The translations under genes were made by a program, and so were the position numbers. DNA of 64,000 bases from Mesodorylaimus sp. YZB2_4. Taxonomy: Eukaryota > Nematoda > Enoplea > Dorylaimida > Dorylaimidae. Under the pieces are notes generated by a model. The model had not been told where the DNA came from, ran no database searches, and worked only from the letters and a program-made list of their open reading frames with translations. The stretch is taken from assembly GCA_030248295.1 (NCBI GenBank), contig JASANH010000523.1:310001-374000 (forward strand), given 5' to 3'. How positions within the stretch are numbered: the stretch's first letter is position 1; each line of letters begins with the position of its first letter. Shown in pieces: positions 51,336 to 62,000 of this stretch.

Positions 51336-52367
51336 AGGTGTCATGTTTTCGGGAATAGGAACTTATTTGATGCCATAGCTGTCTGCCAAAGATGTGCATA
51401 GTTACTGTATGTTATTATAGTAGTATCAAATACACCTTTCGCCAGTCAATGCACGTCACGATATACTCGGACACTCGAAGAAACCAAATTGATGCTTCGA
51501 CCATATCGGCAGTCTTCATTGGCATATAGTACAGTATGTGACCAGCACGCCTGGCGGTCGGGAGTAATCGATACGCTCCCCTGGCTGGCTGGGGGGACAA
51601 GTATGCCGATCGAGCCGTTTGTGACATTTATTTTTGCTGCCTACTACTCTAAGTTTCCGTTCATATTGCGTGCTGACAGGCGGGCGAGTATGCTCGGAAC
51701 GATGGTCTGGTGTGCTCAGCGCTTCTCGAAGGTACTAGGCTGCACAGTCTTTGCAGAAAACGCGGAGCATGTTGCCTTTTCGAGCAGAGTGGAAGTGAAC
51801 TTGCACCATCACAATACGGTCCTGGTGGAAATCAAGCAGGCCTCGTACTGTGCGACTGCGACTGTCCCCAGTGGTCGGAGCAGCTACTGTAGAGGCGGGG
51901 ATTGGGTGGATGTCACAGTTGACGTTGCCACAGACATCGGCTCAGAGGGTAGCTTCGCCCCACGGGCGGAGGAGGCATCGAAATTCCAATTGTTTGGCAT
52001 GGTCGAGGATGGGTCAAGATCGGGGCGCCAGTGGAGGGCTGATGATATATGGCGCAATGGATGGCGGGGATCGAAGAAGAGACAGCGATTAGTTTGCATT
52101 GGTTTTGAGATGAGCATCAACAGTGATCCGACCCCTGCTCGCGCGCGTTGCGTAAGCATGCCAAAGAAACGCAATGGTTCCTAGCGATTTCGAAGCCATG
52201 CGTTCAATGTGTGTCGAATACCGATGTAGTCGATAATCGATCTTCTGATGCCAAATGGACAGATTCCGTAAACTTTGAAATGTGTGCTTGAACCCGCAAC
52301 TTGGCTTCTCAAACAACACATATCGAGCTAGTTCATTTCAACGCAGGTAAGCAGACACAGTGCTGAA
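51336..52367. other. Intergenic region with an unassigned 231-codon open frame
   Basis: A plus-strand frame runs 51489-52184 without a recognisable domain. It overlaps AGTAATCGATACGCTCCCCTGGCTGG (near 51565), which also occurs in diverged form at 6310-6335 inside the CASP intron, so at least part of it is repeat. I do not call it a gene. Confidence 0.4.
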
Positions 52368-53141
52368 CTAGTAGGAATCACTGCAGGTCGACCGGTCACT
52401 TTTCCTGGTGTTTTCTTTCTTATCTCTCTTGATCGCATCTCGGAAGCGCCCAATCTTGTGAACGTGTACCACTTTGAGAACGCTACTTTGATCACTGGCT
52501 GCTATCGAAACAGTCTTTTCGCTGTCGACTATTGAGGCCGTGCAACTGTCACTCGACGCAACGCTCCACGATTTCCAGTACTTGGCATTCTCTGGACGAA
52601 TCATCAAGTCAGCCAGTGGCATCAGAGGCCGTTGCCTATTAACTGGAGTACGCCCTTCTTTTTCCCATATGCCTGATAGTAGACAAAAGTTAGACCACTC
52701 AAAACCTCCGTGATTCGACTTACTTTTCCGCCGTTTTTTGTTTCTCTTGCCCTTGTATTTGCTCCTTAATCGGAGAGATGGTGGCGTTATCGACCTTTTC
52801 TGTTTCGGTTTCGATTTCAGTCTCAGTTTCCGTTTCAGTTTTCGATTTCGATTTCGAGTGATACTTTGCCGGTATTGATCTTCGAGTTCGATTGGCGCAG
52901 AGACACCATGTACTCGTGTTTTCGACGGTGCTCGCTGCGAATTGATTGCGGTCCCACCACTGTTGCTGCCTTCCGTTTGGACCTGATCGTCGGCTTTGCT
53001 TTTGGTGCTCTTCTGGCGACACGCGCAAGTGAGTAAGGCCAGCCATACCAACAAGACGGCAACCATGGAAGCGATCAGCCATTCCGGACTCGAAACGTTT
53101 GGCCCTGCGGGGGAAAGGGTTTCAAGTCCAACAGCAGGCAT
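52368..53141 (-). CDS. Single-pass membrane protein with a very basic cytoplasmic tail
   Basis: A minus-strand frame from ATG 53141 to a stop at 52368, 257 codons if unspliced. Residues about 21-43 (WLIASMVAVLLVWLALLTCAC) form one clear membrane helix, preceded by a short extracellular end with an NVSS sequon and no separate signal peptide. The tail is strongly basic (KLKRKLRLKSKPKQKR, KGKRNKKRRKSK). A GTAAGT..CAG pair (about 52726-52676) could remove a 51-nt in-frame intron, so spliced and unspliced forms would differ by 17 residues. Family unknown. The TM helix and long open frame support a real gene; antisense frames are shorter. Confidence 0.6.
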   Translation of the reverse strand: MPAVGLETLSPAGPNVSSPEWLIASMVAVLLVWLALLTCACRQKSTKSKADDQVQTEGSNSGGTAINSQRAPSKTRVHGVSAPIELEDQYRQSITRNRNRKLKRKLRLKSKPKQKRSITPPSLRLRSKYKGKRNKKRRKSKSNHGGFEWSNFCLLSGIWEKEGRTPVNRQRPLMPLADLMIRPENAKYWKSWSVASSDSCTASIVDSEKTVSIAASDQSSVLKVVHVHKIGRFRDAIKRDKKENTRKSDRSTCSDSY

Positions 53142-53309
53142 TTTTCGTCAGAGGAATAATCACGCGGAGACGAGTCACCTCCGACCGCCCACCTGTAATC
53201 CTGGCTTCACTGTTTCCCTCTGTTCTTCCTGAAAACGTAAAGCCTATAAAGCCTATCTACTGTACATATAGTGCAGCAAAGCAATATATTACGGCCGACG
53301 TCACCAAAA

Positions 53310-53690
53310 GTGGTGCAGAGCGGTTGGGCATTCGGCTCTCACGATCAGTATTGCTTGGGAGCGAGTGGCTGGACTCGTCCCGGGTTCGATCCCCGGTGAT
53401 GGAGGTCAGTTTGCGAATTATAAATCCTCGATGACCACTCCAGGCCGTGGGTGACTCACCCGGTACCGTCGAGGTACTCCGAGTGGTGAGACGGAAGCCA
53501 AACGAGTAGACAGTCTCGTGTCGAACACCGACAGGGTGCAAAGCCCACCAGCCATTTGATGTCCTGTCCAGGATGCCCTCGCGTGAAGGTGCTCCTAGTG
53601 TAGCTGCTGTGTGTGCTGGTACCCGCACAGCCTTGCTTATTAGGCGAAAACGGGCTCAGGCCCGAAGAAATTTTAAAATTTATTCATCAT
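53310..53690 (+). repeat. tRNA-derived SINE family 1, best-preserved copy
   Basis: The head resembles a class II tRNA gene: AGAGCGGTTGGGCATTCGGC (A-box region, 53316-53335), a long variable region, and B box GGGTTCGATCCCCGG (53382-53396). The body includes GGGTGACTCACCCGGTACCG, ACAGTCTCGTGTCGAACACC and CAGGATGCCCTCGCGTGAAG. The 3' end is A/T-rich (AATTTTAAAATTTATTCATC). At least three further copies lie in the window at 6775-7110, 14878-15298 and 42340-42550. Confidence 0.8.
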
Positions 53691-55291
53691 AATCATCAGC
53701 AGGAAAACAAGTTGCAACAGTGTTTCGTCGTGTGCCTCCGGACCCATTTGTCGTCCTCTTGTGTAACAGGCCGTTCATGGTAGAGCCATCGGAATGAATT
53801 CGAATTCAGGCCACCACTCGCTCTATTGTTCCTCAATGAGAGAACTTGTGCCCGCAGTCTAGATCGGCCTTTGATAATCAGATAGCCTGGCAACTGCATC
53901 AATGCTCATTGGCATATCGCAACAAGGCGATGGCGACTCCTTCCTATGCCTCTGTCGTGACCTCTCTGTTAACCCTCCCCTCCCAGTCCCAAAGTTTCGC
54001 CCCTCACAATTCACGACACCACATTTCGACTCCGCTCTAATGTCATGGAGTCAGTCATTATTCTTGAGAGATGTCAAACGCTCATGTGAAGAGAGATCCT
54101 CCTACGGCTCTGTGTAGTCTCACGGGTGCTGGGCGGATAGGTGCTGCTGTACTGGGGCAGATTTTACGATTAGCAAGAGAATACGCCCTTGGCCCACCTG
54201 GGCGGATATGGTCATTTAGTGGCGTTCAGGCTGCATTTGGATAGTAGTGAGTGAAATGTTTTTTGAGGCCAGCAGACAGCCGGATGACAGCAAGAGTGAG
54301 AGATCCAGCGGTGTCTTACCAACACCAAGACTCTCGCCTCGTGTACAAGATGCCACTTAGCCATGGAATTTATGGGAGCTGTGTGTGTGAGGCTTGGAAC
54401 CCATAGATTGGGTTGGGCGTATTAATCGCTGCTGCAGCACATGGGGTGATGCGGCTAGGAGGGTCAATTCAGAAGAGTATAATAGCTGCAGCTGCAAGAA
54501 TTTGCCCTAGGCTGTGACGCACGTTGTCTGACTTGGCCGATCCTTCTGTCGAGGAGCCTGACCATGCCGACCTAGTTAGATTCTCCTGCTTTACAGAGGA
54601 GCTTTGGACGAGAATCCCTGTATCTTCGGCGAAGTAAAGGGTGGTTTTCTTCCCATACTTTCACTGGCCACTTCTGATTCTTGGCATAATCGTACGTTGT
54701 GGGTTAGTCGGTATGGCACAGACCCAAAGGAGTAGTCCGACCAAATGGGGGGGGGGGGCAGTAGTTTGAATACGTCGAGGTGGCATGCCCTGCGACGTAT
54801 AACTATGTCGGTGAGCCGCCGATTTGCATATTTTTGTGACACCTCGCGTGCGCATGCGCATATCCTCGCGGTCTGCGACAGTTTTGCGAGCTTTTCACTC
54901 ACTAAAACTATCGATTCCACCTTTTTAGGTGCAGTTCCTACTTCCCAGAGTAGTTTTTTTGGCTTGTGAAGATCAAAACGACGACCCCGTTTTGGGGCAC
55001 CCTCATTATATAAAAGTGCTGATCACACGGTGAGGACTATTCGACTTCTCAACTACTTGGGTGAGGTCTGGTGTGTCCCCAGAGCCCCGCTGCACGAGCC
55101 ATTGTCAGTGTTATTTCCACCATACAGGACAAGGCTCGTTGCAGATGCTCTGGTTGCTGAAGCGAAGTAAAGAGGGCCATTTTCTGGTCCGCACAAACAC
55201 TTACGTACAGACCACAGTCTTCGATTCGTCACTCTGGAACACAACATTCAACCATCACTTTATTCCAAATCGTTCCCATCGGCCATCCCGA
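53691..55291. other. Intergenic region; no gene recognised
   Basis: Contains a run of 11 G near 54749 and scattered short frames without domains. The ALG14 3' UTR should lie just below 55292 on the minus strand. Confidence 0.45.
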
Positions 55292-55936
55292 CTACACTAA
55301 TCGTCCTAGGTACACGCTACGTGGATACTTCTTAGTCAACTGCGGCCACTGCACCAACACCTCGTCAGCTATACCCAAGTAATACAGAATCTTGCCCGTG
55401 GTGGACAAGGATTCGACGCGGCACATGCTCTCAATAAAGATGACTTGGCAACGACGAAACAAAATCAAATTATAAAGGTAAGCAAAGAAACAAACTGGGA
55501 CACAAGTCCCTGGGCCGTTACACAACAAAACGTCGCATTTCATGTCGTAAACTAAAGGTGCACATCGAAGCAAGGACACCACAGTTGAAATAACTGACGA
55601 TGCATACGACTGACGGACCTCACGACTCCGGGGGATGCGAAATATATTATAATCTGTTTTCTCCTTATCCTTACTTCTTTCCATTTGTTCCAAACGCTCT
55701 AAACTCGTCGTATCTGTTTCGGCCAAAATGTAGGAGCGAGGCGAATAACAATCACTTGGTAGAGCTTTTATCAGACGCAGAATTTCAGTCGTGTGGCCGC
55801 CAGAACCGAGAACTACGCACACTGCGACCGGTGATTTCCGGGCCGATGGACCACGACGAAAAGATTGGCGAAGATACCAACGGCGCAAGAATAGCAACAG
55901 AAAAACACCACTCAAAAGTACCAGAACGCTGATCAT
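55292..55936 (-). CDS. ALG14: ALG14, membrane anchor subunit of UDP-GlcNAc transferase
   Basis: A single minus-strand exon of 214 residues (human ALG14 is 216). The start is MISVLVLLSG; the frame is open a little further upstream but without an ATG. Residues 2-17 form the N-terminal membrane helix. The conserved LGSGGHTTEILRLI (43-56), RIPRSREVRQSY, LLCNGPGTCVPVC and IFIESMCRVESLSTTGK match the family, and the protein ends GRLV. ALG14 recruits cytosolic ALG13 to the ER membrane to add the second GlcNAc of the dolichol-linked oligosaccharide for N-glycosylation. It lies 271 bp downstream of TOM7 on the same strand, compatible with a nematode operon but not proof of one. Confidence 0.96.
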   Translation of the reverse strand: MISVLVLLSGVFLLLFLRRWYLRQSFRRGPSARKSPVAVCVVLGSGGHTTEILRLIKALPSDCYSPRSYILAETDTTSLERLEQMERSKDKEKTDYNIFRIPRSREVRQSYASSVISTVVSLLRCAPLVYDMKCDVLLCNGPGTCVPVCFFAYLYNLILFRRCQVIFIESMCRVESLSTTGKILYYLGIADEVLVQWPQLTKKYPRSVYLGRLV

Positions 55937-56207
55937 GAATAAAAAAAACACAAAAGAGACAGATATTGTTCCATTTCAAAAAAAAACGAAATAATCCTAG
56001 AGGGAGACGATTGGACGCAAATCGACGATCATGGTTGAGCAGGTGCTGCCGGAATAAACAAACTGAAACGAGGAAAAATGAGTTGGCAACGGGGCATTTT
56101 GGACGGGCGGACGGCGTGGCAGGGGGCTCATGTCTTCTGCCAAAGAGGTCGTAGGAAGATGAAGCTCCAATATATTCTGCCCACTGGCAAACTTTGCAAA
56201 GTCTGAC

Positions 56208-56542
56208 TTACTTGACCCACGACAAAGGCTCTTTTCCTTCCGATCCTTGTCTAAATCCTGCAAAGGAAAATGTAATGGTTAAAAACTTTACAAAAAAGAC
56301 AATTAGGCTAGCTTCAAAATATAAAACATTCACGACCATGGCAAACACACCAACAATACAAAGCTAACAGGCTAGTGCACACCAAGAGCTCTACCCTATC
56401 CTCTTGTAGAACTGGGGAAAAGATCAGGGAACACATCTTTACCGAGATAAAGCACCAGGGGCACGAATCCGAACTGAATCGATACGCGTAATGCCGTACC
56501 AGCGTATGACACAACTCGTTTTTGTTGCGGCGATAATTTCAT
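56208..56542 (-). CDS. TOMM7: TOM7, small subunit of the mitochondrial outer-membrane translocase
   Basis: Two minus-strand exons, 56542-56443 and 56257-56208, joined by GTAAAG..TTTGCAG, give 49 residues, about the family length (human 55). MKLSPQQKRV is followed by the membrane segment IQFGFVPLVLYLGFRQGSE and ends LSWVK. The GFVPLVLYLGF core, broken by the intron at the last Gly, matches TOM7 (human GFIPLVIYLGF). The unspliced frame would end in an unrelated FPDLFPSSTRG, so the splice is needed. TOM7 modulates TOM complex assembly and PINK1 retention. The gene is too small and split to appear as a long open frame. Confidence 0.88.
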
Positions 56543-59006
56543 GTTTGCTAGTGCATAGACCACGTCCACCTGAAACCCACACACGTCATTCCATTGTGAA
56601 AGAGGAAATAAAAAAAGTCACCTTCCAACCGGGAGCCAAAATAGAACAGCTGATATCGATATCTGGTATTTGATTTCAATCGGAAACTGATGAACCTTTC
56701 AGAAAAAAATAGATTTCTGGCGTCGGGTTTTGATCGGAGCCCAACGTATCGATCGATTCTATCAAGATCCAGAATGTTTTGGTATAAAAAGCACCCGATC
56801 CGCGAGTGGCGGGAAATTTAAAAACGAATAGACATTTTGTGCTCGTGCTCAAGCAGGCCGCTTCGGGCTTTGGGCGCAAGGCAAGAAAAAAGTTCATCCC
56901 ATCTTGAGTGGTCCCATCTTTATGATCTACCGCAGAATAAAGTGGATGACGAACTAGAATGAAGAAAATCAATACAAGGCACTCTGTATGGCTGCGGATG
57001 ACAGCTTTTAAGCCTTGTCCAGGTGGCTTTGCTGATTTGACTGTATACTGTACTGTACAGTATATACATGTACAGAAGATGACATAGCTGCCACACACGG
57101 AGCTTTGGATTGTATCTCTCTATGCAGCACAGCTCCGCCTCTCGGCAGCACTTGCTGACGGCATTGGGAAGAAATTTTACGTTTGAGCGCCAACTGAGAT
57201 TGCAGTTTTCATTCAACGCCATTTTTAAAATTTGTGCACTACATTACAGTTTAGCGCAGTCTATTTTATTGTGGAGAACAGTCTAGTATATAAATTTTAA
57301 GAAACCGCTATGAATAGCAGTTACTGCAAAATTCCATCTGTTGTTCAAGCTCATTTATCCTGTGGAGAATGAGGTGACGACAATTAAAGTAAAGTTTAAA
57401 TTTCGCGCATTTTTGACGTGGAAGATATGCTGCCTGATGTCAGAGGAGTGTGCGCATTCCTTTCCGTGGTAGTAAACCAGCCAGCCCGAGGGAGGAAGAA
57501 GAGGTAGAGCCAGTTTCCGATCGATTTCTGATTCTTCATTCGGATATTGCTGGTCGTGATTGCCGTTGTCATTTCGTGAGTTTTTATAAATTTTATTCTT
57601 TCCGATTGGCACTATCTGTCTTCATATTTCCAAGTCACCGTTCACATTGAAGAGGATCACGACCAAGGAAGGTGTGTATCGTTGTGGGTATTGATTTTTT
57701 GGTAGTTGAGGGAGAGAGCGCCCAAGCAAGATACTAGCCCATACGTCGTCGGTCATGCTGCGAGCGGAATTTATTGAACTCGTCTTCTAGTGTCCAAGGT
57801 GTGATGTGGGAAAATCATCGTACTGTTGGGCTGTGCAAATAAGGAGTCGCGTTTCGCGTACATATGCATCCTATGGCAAAGTAGAAGAGCATAGCTGAGT
57901 ATTAATTATCAGTCATTCTTGCCTACTGCTCGACATATGTTCGAGAACTTATCGGGCTTGTTTGTTTCTCATTGTCAGTTGTCAGTAGCCTGTATGGCCC
58001 TGCGCTTGTGTGACTGCTTTTAATCCCCATGCTCTTTTGTCGTGGTTATTGGAGCGGTTGAATTGGAACTTTGATGAAAATGTAATTTCTGCTGCGCACG
58101 TCGTCTCGCAGCTTTTGTTGGTAGCAACCATTGTACGAAACGTATTTTTAGAGTGGCATTGTAGCGAGTCGTACGAGAGCACCCTACCGCGTTAGCCCAC
58201 GCTACTGCACAGCTAAATATATAAAACGACGTTTTTGTTTTCTCAAGAATGTGCAGCTGTATCAACTTTTTGGATACGTTTCTCGAAATACAGACTTGGG
58301 GTTTTCTTGTCTGGCTCTTGAGAAATGATTGATTTTAGGCTAGGCGCGTCATTGGTGAGCACTTCTGCTCACAGGCATTTTCCCCGTCTCTAGTTTTGAT
58401 GTTGAGAAACTTTAATGGCGAATTTCCTTCCATTCTTTTCATGGCTCTTTACGCGGTATTATTGTGATCACTCGCTGAGCTCTAAGTGAGATAATTGCCA
58501 ATCAAGCGTTTTGGCTGGATATTATTGGTCTTTCTCGTCTGGCAGATTTGCTGGAAGCGTTCTTCGTTAGTCGTTTCTATCTTCTTTGGTGAGCTTTTGT
58601 GACAGGTAGCATTGAAATGTGTGCAGTGCCCACGCGTGGTTAATAGCTTACGAATTTTCCGTTTTGATGAATAGAAGTGTTAGGACCGTGCGCTTTATTC
58701 TACCATGAATAAAGCTCTCCACTGGAGTTTCCGAGTGCCCGCTGGCGGTCGACAAATTTGTCGCTTGCTTTTCCTGCGCTCTACGGGCAGCGGCGGAAGC
58801 GTGGTTGATGCTGTCGTGATTTGGTATCGACGAGAAGAACCTAGAGTTGTTGCCAGTCTGAACTTACTGCCTGGCACCTAAGGCCAATACGGAGGGTTAC
58901 GCTGAGTTGAAATTATGTTTCTTTCCTGGTAGGCTATGCGCATCCCTTTTTTGCCCGCACACGTACATTATGGCTTACGATTCTAGCCCATATATCCTTT
59001 CTATCA
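56543..59006. other. Intergenic region between divergent TOM7 and PCM1; no gene recognised
   Basis: About 2.5 kb that must include both promoters and the PCM1 5' UTR. It holds a short palindrome TATACTGTAC/GTACAGTATA at 57044-57064. No domain-bearing frame was found. Confidence 0.45.
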
Positions 59007-62000
59007 ATGGCCGACGAAGAGGCAGCTGGAAATTATGGCGGATTCGGATCAAGTGCCAATCAAGATCAGAGAAATGTCCGGCGGCAACGGACTCCAGGAG
59101 TCGCCAGCCGTGTAAGGAATGCGCCGCAGGAGGAACAATGGAACATGCAAAACACGAGGCAACAACTTAGTTTTGTGGATGGAGCTGAGCAAGTAAGCTG
59201 CGCCAGGCTGTTTGTTTTGTGCTTTTCGTCTAGTCCCATTTTTTCAGGACTACGAAGGGAGTGTGTCCGAGAATTCTGCCACTGCCTTTTTTGCCAATGC
59301 GGCGCGCGGGGCAACGGCCACTCGTCCAAAGAATCTAGGCGTTTCTGAACAATCGGCGATGCCCCCAAACTGGTCGCCTGCTAATGCTGGCTTGCCGCTC
59401 AAAGAGGATTTTGTAAGTTTGAAGCTGGCCAAATGAAGGGACTTCCTGATAATTGTCGAAGCCGACGTTTTTAGACAATCGTCCTTAATAGTAGGAAAAC
59501 AGTATTGTTCCATTTCAGCCTGATCAGGCGATGATTTTGGAGCGGTTAACAAGCATTCGGCAACATAAGCGGCAAGTTTTGGACATGATCGACAAGTTGA
59601 AACGTGAAAGCGGTGATGGAGAAGTAAGTACCGGTGGGATATAACGAGCTTGGCAGTGCCATTCCGGAATTTCGAGTGCACGCCACGTTTCCCATCATAC
59701 CTAATGTCCTCTCGCTTGCAGATCGATAAGGACATGCTGAGGAAGCTAATTGAGGCGTACGATAACTTCAAGGAACAAGAGGAGCAGTATTTATCGATTC
59801 TGCAGAAGATCTTAGTAAGAACTTTTATTTTACTTTCGGGATGCAAGATTTCAGCGATCTTCGATTTTAGGCACTAAAAACTGAATATGCGACTGCATTG
59901 GAAGACACTGCCACGCCACAGCCGGAGCTTGATGATACGCCCATGGTAAGATAAGTTCAATAAGGTTTCTGAAATTTGTTTTGCGGTTGTAGCATTTGCT
60001 CACTTTTAGCAAGCGCCATCAGGACAGCTGGCGAGGCGTCCAGTTGAAGCGAAGGTTATTCGTACGTATGACCCACAATTGGAGGATGAAGTATGGATGT
60101 CCAGATATCAATGATAGGAAAGCCATAAACACTCAAACATTTAGAGCGGCATGCCTGATTCAGGCTTTTCATCGGCTGGAAAAGTGGGCGAGATGGACGA
60201 GCTGCAAGCATTGATGGAGCAACGGAATATGTTGAAGCAAATGCTACGCCAGCAAGAAGAGGTAAGATTTAAATCCATTTTAAGAATTTTTATTACGAAA
60301 CGAATGACGAGATGATCTTTTTAGCTGCGTGCTCTGCAAGGACGACATAGAGCGCAGCAAGGGCAAACTGTTCGTGAACCTAGCGCTGCACCAAATTTCG
60401 ACTGCGACGTGGCCTATCAACAAGGTAGTTATGAACTGTGCGGTGGCCATGGTTAGTTTTATTGTGGCAGTTGTGTTTTAGTGCACGATCAACAGGAAAT
60501 GCTGGCTGCGAAACGGCGTGAATTGGAAGATTTGAAGAAAAAGCTAGATTGCGCTCGTTCGTTATACAGCGAGGCGCCAGAGGATGGGGAGCAGGTATGA
60601 AATAGGAAAGCCCAAGTTTGGAGTAGGCTTCTGCTGACGAGGTAACCGACGTGCTGCTGCTGCTGCTGCCGCTGCTGACGGGAGTCAAGGCATCTAAATC
60701 CGTACCTAGTTTAATTCGTCGTCAACTAGTTATGCTGAAGGGAATTCCCGTGATTTTTGTTCGGTTTTTTTCTGGTAGAATGATGATTCAGGAGTTCTTG
60801 CTCCTTCGTATGACATTCTTTAACTGATGGCAGTTATTTGCTATGAAAGTGCCTTGGAATTCGAGGCGCACGCGATGTCTGTGCCACGAGTTAACGTGTT
60901 GATTGATCATCTCAGTTGGTGTTTTTTGTTTTCGGCGGATGGCGCGAATGAGGTCGGAATGCAGATGAGGGTGTTTGATGACAGAAGTGTAGAAGCAACT
61001 GTTGGGCAGAGCAAAGGAGTTTGTGAGGTTAGTGCTCGAGGGCGCCTGTCGCCGCGTAATAACTGTAAACCCTCAACTCGGTGTCTAGACGGAGTTGGTG
61101 CATAATATTAGTGGCGCTTATTGGTTGTAGCCGCGGGCCTGATGGATGGTCCGTTCGTGTGGTCTCGAGTGTATGCGGGGGGGGGGGGGGGGCAGCGGGG
61201 ATCAACTAGCGATACCGCATTTGGATCTGCTGTTTGTCTGGTCAGCATACACCACGGGACGGAACTTGTGATTTTGGGAGCACCGAGAGTTGATCTTGAC
61301 GAAGATTACTTTGTAATGGCCGGATAACTCGTTATCATTTCCAGTTTGTGCTGGCGGTGTGACCAGTCCTGAATATTCCCGCTCTCTGTGATGAGTAATC
61401 GGTCGGTCGTTCGAGTTACGATTGATACGCAATTGGACAGGTATCTTCGAAGAACAGTTGCTCGCATTCATCTTTGACGTACTTGGCTGTTTATTCGATG
61501 GGGCTAGGTGGTAGCTGTGGCAGGCAGCTGCTCGCTAGAGAACCGATAAACGGACGTCGACGTCTGCCAGCGCAACTCATCGCTTGCGTCCATCGCGAGA
61601 CGGGTGGCAGCATAGCGTCTGTTCGTTGAGTGATAGCATAGTCATCTCGATATTCCAGGGCTTTCTTGAAGAAGGTTTAGGAGTTGTTCAGTATCCCGAT
61701 CAAAGCGACTTGTGGTTTAATCCAACTTCTAGCAGCCTCGCGTTCAGAGTGCAGATAATTGTCGCTTTGTAATCTAGCCTGAGCTGAGTCATCCGGGTGC
61801 GTTGATGGCCTAAATCAACTTCCATTGCAGGCGAGGGATGTTCGACCGCCAGCTGCGGCCGCGCATCGGCAGCATCACCAGTTGGAAGACAAATTGCGAG
61901 TATTGCGTGGCAAAAAGCAGCGAATGGACGAAATCATAAACGAATTGAACGCATTGCAAGAATCGACGACTGAGGACGGTATGGGCGTTTGTGTTGTTTG

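Noticed and set aside
51489..52184. 231-codon plus-strand frame between the vWA-ZP gene and the membrane-protein gene
   Set aside because: No domain, signal peptide or splice partner, and it overlaps a short repeat also found near 6310. Long but unsupported.
53316..53396. Functional tRNA gene in the SINE head
   Set aside because: A and B boxes are present, but no clean acceptor stem forms and the sequence continues into a repeated body found elsewhere; it is a retroposon head.
55937..55951. Upstream extension of ALG14
   Set aside because: The extension begins at GTG, not ATG. Starting at 55936 gives the usual family length and a proper N-terminal helix.
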